DNA from: Saccharina japonica
Taxonomy: Eukaryota; Sar; Phaeophyceae; Laminariales; Laminariaceae
Direction of reading: 5' to 3'
NCBI GenBank assembly: GCA_008828725.1
Contig: MEHQ01001659.1
Span: 1 to 64,000, forward strand
Length of the DNA: 64,000 bases
In this document: piece after piece, positions 53,664 to 63,350 of the stretch
Layout of the letters: every line of letters starts with the position of its first letter
Position numbering within the stretch: position 1 is the first letter of the stretch
Notes under the pieces: model-generated
Seen by the model: the letters and a program-made list of their open reading frames with translations, nothing else
What the model was told of the DNA's origin: nothing
The model's database searches: none
Translations under genes and position numbers: made by a program

Positions 53664-55391
53664 CGAGTTGATCGTGGTTTGTCGTCTGTCAAGAGTGTCC
53701 TTGTCTCAGGTCGAAGTAGTAGGGGGTACAGCTCGCATCGTCCGCGCAAGCGGGTGACGTTTGCTGATGACGCCCCAGTATCTGCTCGTGTGTCCGAGTG
53801 TAGCCGTAGTGCACAGCAGCCACGCAAGTCGAGTCATGTCCTGAGTGTCCCGGGTGATGATCACCCAGAGAAAAATAATGAAAATAATACTGTGTGGCAC
53901 AGCCCGATGCTGGTGCACAGATCCCATCCTTTTTCTTTGTCTTTTATGTCTCGCAGAGTTCAATTTTCTGGCGATGTAGACAATTATCCAGTGCCCGCAA
54001 TCACTGTTGATACTGCCACCGATATTTCCATCGTCTCTCAAGCATGGTTGATGTCTCATCCAACCTTGCGTTATGACGTTATTCAACCTGTTCCCCCGGC
54101 CGCCGTTGCCTTGCGAGCAGCGAATGGGTCGCCGTTGAATATTCTAGGATTTGTAATTTGTTCACTTACCCTCAGTACAATCACGCACGATGTCGAAGCG
54201 TTAGTTGTACCATCGCTTGGTCCCGATTCAATACTCCTTGATAACAATGTCATGTCTACCTTTGGAGCTGTCTTCGATTGGGAAAACCAAACCATGTCAT
54301 TTCCATCTGCTGGTAATTCAATCCCAGCAGTTCATCGTACTAGCCACCCCGCCCCTCGCCCTGCTAACCCCTCCACTGCTTCTCGCGACCCTAGTTTGTC
54401 TGTCACTGCTGTCCACCACGATGCAGAAGGAGTAGATGCAAGCTTGCGCGAACGTGTCGATCTGAAACCTAGACACGAGGCTCTTGTCGTAGCTTTTACT
54501 GACTGTCTTCGTGTACGGGATTCTACCGTTGTAGTAGAACCTCGAATTATGTCTGAGCTTGAGTTTTCAGAATCCGGTAGTTCGTCGGTGTTTGAGAAAA
54601 TTATTGTCGCTCGCACCCTCGCTATTTTGTATGCTGCTGACGGTTCAGTAGCAGTGCAAGTTGCGAACCCGTCCTCTGATGGCGTTGCACTTCCGATGGG
54701 TTTATGTCTTGGTCAGTTATTCACTGTGTCAGTAGTAACACCTGATCAATTACACGTTAACGCTGTTGGGAAAACACCCGAATCAGTCGATGAACTCGCT
54801 CGAGCCAAATCAGAGCTTGAAGGTCCCTTGTCCAAAGCATTTACTGATACTAAGCTTTTACCAGACCAAAAAGCCGTTGTCCTTGATTTGTGCTCCCGGT
54901 ACCGTCCTGTCGTTGCCTTGTCCATGTCAGAGCTCGGTCGCTGCACCAATGCAGAGGCAACGTTTCCCTTGCCCCCCGACACCCGTCCGGTTGACCGTGC
55001 TCCATACCGTGCCAACCCTCGTGCTACTGCTGTCATAGATAAATGCGTCCATGACATGCTAGAATGGGACATAATCGAAGAGTGTCCTAGCCCGTGGGGT
55101 AGCCCGTGTACTCTAGTTGCAAAAAAGAACGGCAGCCCTCGTTTCTGTGTTGATTATCGTCATACCCTAAACCGTCATATCGTCCGCAAGAGCTGGCCCC
55201 TTCCGAACCTGGATTTCTGTCTAGATGCAGTCGGAGGCGTCAAGTTCATCTCTACAGCCGATGTCCTCAGCGCGTTTTGGCAACTGCCCGTTGCAGAAGA
55301 GCACATCGACCGGACAGCATTCGTCACTCCCACCGGCAAGTTCTGTTTTAAACGTATGCCTTTTGGAGTTTGCAATGCCCCTTGGTTGTTT
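53664..55391 (+). pseudogene. gypsy-2 Pol part 1: protease and RT palm (blocks 1-5)
   Basis: This frame is in register with gag, separated from it by TGA (53505) and TAA (53661), and has no ATG at its start. The retropepsin appears near 54000 as PAITVDTATDISIVS (Ala in place of the Gly of the DTG triad), followed by the second hallmark LLDNNVMSTFGAVFDWENQT. RT blocks follow: LPPDTRPVDRAPYRANPRAT, WGSPCTLVAKKNGSPRFCVD, block A VKFISTADVLSAFWQLPV with its Asp, and KRMPFGVCNAPWLF. TAA at 55392-55394 then replaces what is most simply a CAA Gln codon. The domain order protease-RT is normal for Ty3/gypsy. Confidence 0.85.
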
Positions 55392-55394
55392 TAA

Positions 55395-56165
55395 CACATG
55401 ATGTCTGTCACACCTTGGTCCTGAGTCAGGTATTCTTACGTGCATGGATGATATCATTTGTCTTAATTCAACGTTCGAAGCTCACCTGAAATCGCTTGAG
55501 CAAATGTTCTCAGCATTACAAGCAGCAGGCCTCACTTTGAAACCGAGTAAACTTCAGTTCGGTCAAAAAGAAATCGAGTACCTTGGCCATGTCATTTCAG
55601 AAATAGGCATCTCAATCAGTACCGACCGTATCAAAGTCATACTCGCCTTGCCTGAGCCTGAGTGTATCAAAAATAATCGCGGATTTTTAGGTACACTCAA
55701 TTATGTCCGCCGTTTTGTAGACGGTTATGCTGAAATCACAGCACCGCTGGTTGAACTCACTCGTAAGGATTTTGTCAAAAATAATGCTTTCAAGAAGGCT
55801 TTTGGGCCCGCGCAACGTGAAGCTTTTGCTCGCGCTAAGCGCGCCCTAACTTCTGCGCCAGTTCTTAAATACCCGGACTTTTCCCGAGAGTTCGTTGTCC
55901 ATACCGATGCCTCAGAAGCTGGAGTAGGAGCATTTCTCGCTCAACCATCACGCGACGGTAGCTCCGATTCCGATCTTGACATCATCGCGTATTACAGTCA
56001 CCGCTTTTCAAGAAGCCAACGTCATTATAGTGCGACCATGAAAGAGTGTTGTGCTGTGGTTTGGGCTGTTACCCATTGGCGCCCATACTTATGGGGCAAG
56101 CATTTCACTTGCTGTACTGACCACCAAGCACTTACGTACTCTACCAAATGCAGGACACCTTTAAC
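55395..56165 (+). pseudogene. gypsy-2 Pol part 2: RT block C and RNase H
   Basis: After a one-base frameshift near 55420 the RT resumes with ESGILTCMDDIICL (about 55425). The Tyr of YMDD has become Cys and both Asp remain. GLTLKPSKLQFGQKEIEYLG and FLGTLNYVRRFVDGYAEITA form the thumb and connection. RNase H follows with FVVHTDASEAGVGAFLAQ (first Asp), MKECCAVVWAVTHWRPYLWG (Glu) and CTDHQALTY (Asp), so all three catalytic acids are present. The frame is lost near 56145, just after TDHQALTY. Confidence 0.85.
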
Positions 56166-57146
56166 ATGCTGACCCGTTGGGCCATCGCACTTCAGAATTT
56201 CGATTTCACTGTCAAACATGTCGCAGGAAAATTAAATGTTGTGCCTGATATGCTGTATCGTGCCTTTAGCGAAGTCAACGAGGAACCCGTCCCATCCGAG
56301 CCCAAATTGGCCGCAATTTGTCGTAACGTACCGATAGACGGACATTACTACCCACCTGGACCCCGTGATTACGAATTATCCGCGTCTAATTTGCACGATG
56401 TAGCACCTGTCGAAAGCGATCGTGAATTGTTCATGAGCGCAGTGTCTGTCTTCCCTACTGTAGGTCCAGCGAAACTTGTCGACCTACAGAAAGAAGATTT
56501 TTGTCAGTACTTTGAGTATCTCCGTGCACCTGCACCGACACCACTTCATCCTAGAGAATCTAAGTACACGATGAGCTATTTTGTCGTAAACAAAGGATTG
56601 CTATTTAAGTCGTACCTTCCTGGTCACTTAAGGAAGCGTAGCACGTTCCGTGATCAGCTGGTAGTGCCTAAATCCCTTCGAAAACTTGTCATTAACTCGT
56701 GTCACGACCTACCAGCATCCGGAGGTCACTTAGCTTTTAAAGCTACTTTCGATACTATTCGATATATATTATGGTGGCCGATGATGCCCACGGAGGTCCG
56801 TACTCATATCGAATCTTGTCTGTCTTGCCAACACCGCAAGTCATCCCACCGCCCACCTAAATTGCCTGTGGGACACCGCCTGGTCACGCGCGCTTTCCAA
56901 TGCGTTGCAGTTGATCTTGTCGAGTATAAGAGTTTGTCACAAGGAAACCGATTCATCGTTTCGGTCATCGACCATTTTACTCGATTTGTCATTTTGATAG
57001 CCATCAAAGATAAAACGGCTCGCACGACTGTTCGTCATTTGATTGAACGCGTGTTCTCGGTGTTTGGCCCTCCAGAAACTCTGCATTCCGATCAGGGGAC
57101 TGAATTTGAGAATCAAATTGTCAAGGAATTGCAGTCAGTATTTGGA
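56148..57146 (+). pseudogene. gypsy-2 Pol part 3: end of RNase H and integrase core
   Basis: This part starts in the RNase H tail (LTRWAIALQNFDFTVKHVAG, KLNVVPDML) after the frameshift. An HHCC zinc finger follows: NSCHDLPASGGHLA, then WWPMMPTEVRTHIESCLSCQ. The integrase core shows its first two catalytic Asp residues in VAVDLVEYKSL and LHSDQGTEFENQIV. A TAA at 57147-57149 interrupts the same frame between the second Asp and the catalytic Glu. No other lesion is seen in this 333-codon segment. Confidence 0.85.
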
Positions 57147-57149
57147 TAA

Positions 57150-58040
57150 AAGAAAACGCGTACAGCCGCCTTTCGCCCCCAGGGCACCTCTGTCTTAGAG
57201 CGTGTTCACAGCACTGTCCATAATATGTTAGCTATGTATAGCAACTTGTCGTTCGATAACTTGGCAGAGCTATTACCTTTCGTCCAGTTAGCGCACAACA
57301 CCGCTTATTCAACAACGCTCCAGGAAACACCCCATTTCCTCATATTTGGACGTGCAGCTGTACTGCCTGTCGATCTCATTTTAGGCGTGCCGTCCACCTC
57401 CGCACCGCAAACTCAACTCGATTATTCGAAACAAACTGTCGAAAACTTGCACTTTGCATATGAGCTAGCCCGTCGTAATCTCAAAGAGCGAGCGGATAAG
57501 CAAGAGGTTGTAAATGAGACCCTGTCATTTCCCAGTTTTAAAACTGGCGAACAAGTATTAATCCACCGCCCTTACAACGAAGCTGATGGTCCCAACCCCA
57601 AACCTTTCAGCCCTTGGCGTGGACCGTACACTGTACGATCGCAAATGTCTCCCGTCATCTATCGTGTCACTAAAGACGGCAACCCGACCGAAATTACTGT
57701 CCACCTCGGCCGGATGAAAAAACACTTTGTCCCTCTGTCGTCCCCTGTCCCCGACCTTGATGCGCTCGACGATTTGTTCTTAGGGACCACTCTCCCCGTG
57801 CCCGATCTCGAAGGCTATCTATCAAAAGTTATGATCGGTGCATTCACGGTTGAGAGTATTGATGGACATAAAAGGGGAGTAGGAGCAGCATCTCTGACTA
57901 ACTTTCAATATCATCTCAAGTTTGAAGGTTATCCTACCCAAATGGGTATATGGCGTTATGTCAACGCCCTGCCTCAATGCAGAGAAATGCTTGCTTCCCA
58001 CCGTGCTGCATGTATTGTCGACGGACTCCTCAGCATTTAA
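57150..58040 (+). pseudogene. gypsy-2 Pol part 4: integrase C-terminus and chromodomain
   Basis: This continues the integrase frame directly after the stop. RPQGTSVLERVHS carries the catalytic Glu (codon 57198-57200), then LPFVQLAHNTAYSTTLQETP and PHFLIFGRAAVLPVDLILGV follow. The SH3-like part is FKTGEQVLIHRPYN, then FSPWRGPYTVRSQMSPVIYR. It ends in a chromodomain: AFTVESIDGHKRG, then NFQYHLKFEGYPTQMGIWRY and VNALPQCREML. The chromodomain places the element among chromoviruses. The frame closes normally with TAA at 58038-58040. Confidence 0.85.
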
Positions 58041-59798
58041 CCCCCCTCCGCGGAAATCCCGTCCTGTCCCCGCGGCCGTATCGTAGCACTTTCAGTGGGC
58101 CTATTTTATTTTTGTTTTGTTTTGTTTTAGCGCTTTCTTCTGTCGCATCAGTTTGAGCAACCACTGATGACCGCCCCGTGCTCTTGTTTCCATCATTTGT
58201 CTGACCTCCTCCTACAAGAGTGGGTACATTTTTGGCGTTATCACCACATGGCTTGTCATTGTCCAGTGCGAGTACCGCGCACTCTTTTGTGTTGTGCTCA
58301 CCCTTTGGTGACCACCATATCCTACACCCTGTGTAACGTAAGTTGACTTCCTTTTATCCTGGCGTCAAAGCCAAAAGGAGTATTGTGTTTAAATGTGCGT
58401 GCCAACTTGTCAGCGTTTTGTCGACGTTCTGTCGTTGCGAGTATCCTCGCATTAGTTTCACGTCGACTTCCGCAGTGCCCAGTATTGAATGGTATTGTAG
58501 TCACCTTGTTGTGTACATGTCTTCAACCGAATGTAGTGTCTTGCGTATTTAGTTGTTTAAGATGTAAATATTCTTCCAATTGTTGCCACACACGTTGTAA
58601 ATATCGTGCCAATTTTTGGGTGAGCACCCAAAAGCGCGATGTCCTTCATCGTTAGTCATATCAGACCCGACTCCCATCACGCTATGGGGGATCGTATTCG
58701 GATTTTGTGTTTTTGGTATCGTGATTGTTGGGCACTAGTCTTTGGCACTACGGTAAGGTAACCGGTACCGTCGCACACCAGTGGAGGGATGGGATAATAA
58801 CTATCCAGCGTTCGCGCAAACCATTTGTCTTGAGAGATATGCATCGTTCCATTACACTCTGTCTCAATACAGACATGAATGGACGATGTCATACATTATG
58901 TGTCTGCTTCTTGCACGCTTGTCTTGTCATCCGCTGCACACAATTATTCTTGTTGCATGACCTGGGCTTGCTCATCCACGCCCGTCTGCATCAATGTCAA
59001 TCAACTTGTCGCTTGTAAATCCAACTTATTTTTCTTCAGTATTTGTTTTTCGTTGAGAGCGAACCACAAGTGCATACTGTGAGCGGTCTATTTTGTCGTT
59101 CTTAGCTACTGCTCAAGTCAAGCTAGTTACTGCTGTTGAATTCTGGTCCGGTCTCGAACACCCATCAGATGCCAAAAGCAGGTCAATTAGCCAGATGTCT
59201 TTTACAATATCTCATACTTGGTGTACAACTTATTGTCTCCGTCAGGTATGTCGTCATACTGCTCTTAAGCATACATATGACCCTGTAACGCCTGTCGAGC
59301 CTTCAGCCATGTTGTCTACACGACGAGCAAACGCTCAGCCGTGTTACGTGCGTTTTAGTAGCATATTACTCCTACTATTCCCGGGATATTTTACCGTCGT
59401 TGCTCCCGCACGGAAATTGTCCAGGATCGTGAATGTCTATTTTTGTCGTAATCCACAGCTGGCCAGCCACAAAGTCCGCGAGATGTAATGAACATGTCGT
59501 CTGTGAAAGGATTACTCTCTTGTCATCGCTTATTATTTTTCCTGTCCGATCCTATGTCCGGATTTAACATCCGCTTGTCAACGGTACTACAGCAGAAGGT
59601 ACGTCCTGCTGTCATGTCTGACATTTATATGTCTGGCAAAGATATCTATCTTGCCTTGTCAAAATGAGTGTATCAAAACTCCAGGCGTTAAGCGAATCGC
59701 CACTGGAAGTATACAATGTCAACTAGACGTGTTGTAACCCTTTGTCTCTGGTTCCATTGCTTTCTAGTTGTGGTGGAGTGCGAGCTCTATCACCACCA
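58041..59798 (+). other. gypsy-2 long 3' spacer between pol and LTR
   Basis: 1.76 kb between the pol stop and the 3' purine tract, inside the LTRs. It holds short plus frames (59093-59488, 131 codons, is the longest), none with a recognisable domain, membrane-anchored envelope pattern or antisense gene. TTGTC/TGTC strings are strikingly frequent, as they are in the pol coding region. It could be an eroded extra gene or a non-coding packaging or regulatory region. Confidence 0.6.
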
Positions 59799-59812
59799 AA
59801 ACTGGGGGGTGA
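59799..59812 (+). promoter_or_regulatory. gypsy-2 polypurine tract
   Basis: AAACTGGGGGGTGA lies directly before the 3' LTR. It is purine-rich with two interruptions, in the position where plus-strand DNA synthesis is primed. Confidence 0.55.
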
Positions 59813-60248
59813 TGTGGATACCATGTCCGCGGAACCAACACGCCTACTCGTATAAGTCGAAACCCCTTGCATCTTCGAGGAACACTTTCTCGAAGCTCTC
59901 CTCGGGAACTCGGGAGATTGTCACGTCTAGATCTCTACACGGAACCTTCTCCTCCACGTTCCGCTGACGGATCCTCCGCGGCGGCTATTCTGCTTGGCGG
60001 ATTCTCCGCAGCAGGACTTAGGAAGGCTCCGCTGAAAGGGTCATTGACCCGAGCGCCGAGGCAGCAACGACAACTGCTCGCCCTCTGCTCCCACTTGTCT
60101 TGGACTTCTCTCTCTCTTGTCATCGGACTGTTGTCTCACTCCGAGTTGTCACACACTCCAGCCGTCGTAGTTTACCAGTTAGAACACTCTGCTCACGCAG
60201 AGAGGAGTGAGATCACGACCCACCGGCGGTGACGACTACAGAACCTTA
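59813..60248 (+). repeat. gypsy-2 3' LTR
   Basis: 436 bp, from TGTGGATACCATGTCCGCGG to GACTACAGAACCTTA. It retains the TG start that the 5' copy lacks. Confidence 0.85.
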
Positions 60249-60343
60249 GATCATTGAACCGGCAATTCCTTACTGGAAATGGAGAGAGCGTCCCCAATCC
60301 TTTATTCATCCTCATTGTTTGCCGTGTTGTTCAGGTGATATTG

Positions 60344-60965
60344 GGTTTCTGGAGTATTTCGAGGCGTTACATAGTAGGAACTAGGGGATGAGTCAGCCTC
60401 CCAGTAAGCAGGTAGCAGGCTATCCTGCTGAGAGACAGACTGCTAGTCACTGTGGTAAGAGTAACTAACGTACGGAGCAGTACAGAGCGTGATTAAGACT
60501 GCTGTTAGACTAACAATACTGAGGTAGAGCTGGCCAGTACAGTTGACGAGTATATGATTGGACAGAGAGTTGAGTGGTCAGAGACTACTCGAGTACGAGT
60601 ACGAGTTAGAAGGAAGTTCTTTGCTGTGTTCGCTGCGCTTGAGACGTAGACCTGTAGGTTGATGATCTACAACTGCTAGGAGAATTCGGGTAGTTTAACG
60701 TAGGAGAACGCGTGCGTGCACGACTCTTGCAGAGTATCTGATAGATCTACTGTAGGAGCGGACGTAGAATTATAGTGACGATGAAAGCAGGCTGTCACAA
60801 CCCCTCTTTCAGTCTGGGAAATCTGCTTCCATCCTGCTGTGGTGATAATTAAATACCAATTTCTTCTTCTTCTTTGCTCCTCGACCTGAACTACTGCCCC
60901 TGCCATTCCGAACCAACTAAACTCTGAGGGCATCCCCTTCGGTCTGAGATCACGAGAGACTACCA
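60344..60965 (+). repeat. LTR-like block 1
   Basis: It shares an ordered series with 60985-61610: TTGGGTTT, TCGAGGCGTTA, AGGGGAYGARTCAG, CGACTCTTG, TTCAGTCTGG/CTCAGTCCCGG, CCTGCTGTGGTGATAATTAAATA/CACCTGGCTAATAAAATA and a closing AGNCTACCA. Divergence is high. It probably is a solo or displaced LTR of the gypsy-3 family. 60249-60343 between it and gypsy-2 is anonymous flank. Confidence 0.5.
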
Positions 60966-60984
60966 AAGTCTCTTTCCATCGCAT

Positions 60985-61610
60985 TGTGAGATTGGGTTTA
61001 CAGACCATCTCGAGGCGTTATGGAAACAAAGAGCAGGGGACGAAGTCAGTTGAGTCGTACGTCAGACCACAGAAGACGACCCAACAGCTGGCCCAACGCT
61101 CATCATGGGGTAAGAGGAGAGCAGTAGAACAGGTTATACTGGTACTAGTGGGGTGGGAGAAGTCGGAGCAGTAAGTGAAGACCGGATTGGATGAAGACCA
61201 ATTAATTTAGGACTCGGTGGGAGGAAATACTGTTGAGAATGCACGAGAGTTGAAGCAAGACTGTTGAGAGAGCGTAGCCGCTGTCTGCTGACAGGCTACA
61301 GCCAAGCGATGGGCGGATAGCGGGAGGTACGGAGATAGAATATAGCCGCCTGAGCGACTCTTGTAGGAATACTGGCGTAGCTGTCGTACTTCGGTACCGT
61401 TGCTGGATGTATGTAAGCGCTGGTGGGAGTGCCCCGCACGCCCCCCATCTGCTCAGTCCCGGTTTCCACCTGCCTTTTCCTGCACCTGGCTAATAAAATA
61501 CCTATTTTTGCATCATCTCCTCTTGAACGAGTCCACTGCCTGCTGTTCATCCCGAACCTGTAAACCTCTGAAGGCCTACCGCTTCAGTCTCTCGCGAGAG
61601 GAGCCTACCA
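60985..61610 (+). repeat. LTR-like block 2, probable 5' LTR of gypsy-3
   Basis: Second copy of the ordered series, starting 20 bases after block 1 ends. It finishes GAGGAGCCTACCA at 61610, and gypsy-3 coding sequence begins about 100 bp later. It contains AATAAAATACC, a plausible polyadenylation-type signal. No obvious TGG-starting primer-binding site follows. Confidence 0.5.
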
Positions 61611-61717
61611 ACAGCTCCTTCTTACGATAGAGGCGTCGTCGACTCTGGGCAGGACACAGCTCGAGACCCACCGAGGAGCTCGTACCATCATGGGACTTCG
61701 AAGCCAGGTGACAAAAA

Positions 61718-62290
61718 CGTAGAGGAGAAGAAAGGGAAGAAATCGAGTACTGCAGAGATTTCTTCCCCTCCGGTGACCAGGCGGGCTGCGCGCGGTACGG
61801 GCGGCACGCGCGCGGCAGGCGCCGTTGCGGCCGCCGAGGCCGGTGGGACGGGCGGGGTGCGTCCTCCCGATGATGCCGTGCCCGGCGGTGCCCGAGATCC
61901 TTCGCGTGGGGGGGCTGAGCCTCTCGCCGAAGGCGTGACACAGTCCTCGGGTGACAAGTCTCTTGCTTGTGATGTAGGCGACGTCGCGCTGCCGTCCCCA
62001 CTGCCTTCCCTTGCTTGTAATGCGGGCGAAGTAGCGTCGCAGGCCCCCCCGCCTGTTAGCGAGTTCGGGGACGTCGGGTCCGAGAGATCCAAGGCGGTCT
62101 CTGTCGGCAGCGAGAGTCACGTGCATGCAAACCCCCCGACGCCCCCTGCCGCCCTGTCGCCTGTTCTGAGTGCGACGTTGCGCTCACCCCGACCCCTTGA
62201 ACCCCCTGTGCCGCTGCGGTGGGGGAGAGAGAGCACAGGCCGGCACCACGCACGATGGACGAACAGGCTCAGCTGCTATGGCAGGTGATG
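61718..62290 (+). pseudogene. gypsy-3 gag-like N-terminal region
   Basis: An open frame covers 61718-62288: it reads EEKKGKKSSTAEISSPPVTR, then a low-complexity Ala/Gly/Pro stretch and VSVGSESHVHANPPTPPAAL. It is the first coding sequence after the LTR-like block, with the charge and low complexity typical of a gag N-terminus. No capsid or zinc-knuckle motif is present. Identification as gag rests on position only. An ATG at 61773 lies in the frame, but upstream codons also look protein-like. Confidence 0.4.
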
Positions 62291-63350
62291 CAATGTGACA
62301 GCGAACGTAACCAAAAACAGATACCCACAACGGGGAGAGCCCCAATTCATACGATACGCGATGAAAGCCCTTTTTCCTCCCCAGACAAGAGTACAGTACG
62401 CAGCGGCCAGTTAGAACCTGGTTTAATGTTACACGCGTGTCCGATGACCATCGAAGGTAGAGACGTCTTGCACTCAAGGTCGAGACTGGACGTAGGCGTA
62501 ATAAATCCTGTAGGAGAAGGCAGCGGCGCGGGCGCGGCAGCCGAGCCAGTTCAGGGCAATCAGGCAGATAGACAGCCGGAAAGCCAGGTAGACGAGTTCG
62601 ATAGCGAAGCCGCGGGTGAATTCGATGAAAGATTATGCCAGAAAACTGCGAACGATTGGGCCGAAGCCCAACTTAAAGACGAGACGGCTCACGTAGTGAT
62701 GAGTTGCATGGCAAATGGTACTGCCAGTAAGGACATCACCGAGGAGGGTTTAGGTCCAGGAGTGGACGCACAGGAAATTACAAGGTTGGTGTCCCAAGGA
62801 GAAATAATGCAACTGCCTAACTCAGAAAAGTTGCGTGTGCGACGCCCATTGCGTGCCCCTGCGGACCGCCCGGACAGAAACCCCGGCCAGTATGAGCGGC
62901 TGCTTGGAGACGAGCCACTGAGGACCAATGTGCCTCTACTTCTGCGACCCTGGGTGATGGACTGTACCCACAAGAAGGCAGTTCATTTAGGTGAGAAGGT
63001 GACCCTGGGGTTGTTACAGAGGTTTTATTGGTGGATCGGTATGGCAAAAAGCGTTAAGTGGTTAACTAGGCGCTGTGATACTTGCCAGGCCCGCAAAAGC
63101 ACCAGACAAACCGTGCGATGGCCATTGATGTCCATACCCCTACCTAGCCGACCAGGGCAGATGGTGGCGTTCGATCTTTTAGGCCCCTTGCCGTCAACGG
63201 CCAGAGGTATCGAATACGTATTTTTGGCGGTGGATTTATTCAGCCGCCACGCGGAAGCATATGCAATCACGAAGGGTGAAAAGAACACGGAAGGCTGTGC
63301 AGGACGATTGGTCAATGACTACATTCCCAGATGGGGGTGCCCAGCACACC
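62291..63350 (+). pseudogene. gypsy-3 Pol fragment: linker, integrase zinc finger and core start
   Basis: This is part of a 395-codon frame (62219-63406). The first half is acidic and unassigned. From about 62660 it reads like the RNase H-integrase linker (ANDWAEAQLKDETAHVVMSC, ITRLVSQGEIMQLPNSEKLR, QYERLLGDEPLRTNVPLLLR). The HHCC finger is DCTHKKAVHLGEKVTLGLLQ, then WLTRRCDTCQARKSTR. The core begins GQMVAFDLLGPLPSTARGIE (first catalytic Asp) and LAVDLFSRHAEAYAITKGEK. A one-base frameshift near 63345 ends it. RT and RNase H are missing. Confidence 0.8.

Larger units (their letters stand above)
51646..60248 (+). mobile_element. gypsy-2: near-complete Ty3/gypsy chromovirus with LTRs
   Basis: An 8.6-kb element. 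The order is 5' LTR, primer-binding site, gag, protease, RT, RNase H, integrase, chromodomain, long 3' spacer, purine tract, 3' LTR. The LTRs are about 97% identical by eye, so the insertion is the youngest complete one here. GATC precedes the 5' LTR (51642-51645) and follows the 3' LTR (60249-60252), a candidate 4-bp target duplication. Despite its youth the coding part carries at least seven lesions: a frameshift near 52290; stops at 53505, 53661, 55392 and 57147; and frameshifts near 55420 and 56145. It is not autonomous. Confidence 0.9.

Noticed and set aside
53505-57149. Alternative genetic code to explain stops in gypsy-2
   Set aside because: Stops occur at residues of different kinds and are accompanied by frameshifts; the copia gag in the same window uses standard codons and ends normally. 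Decay explains it.
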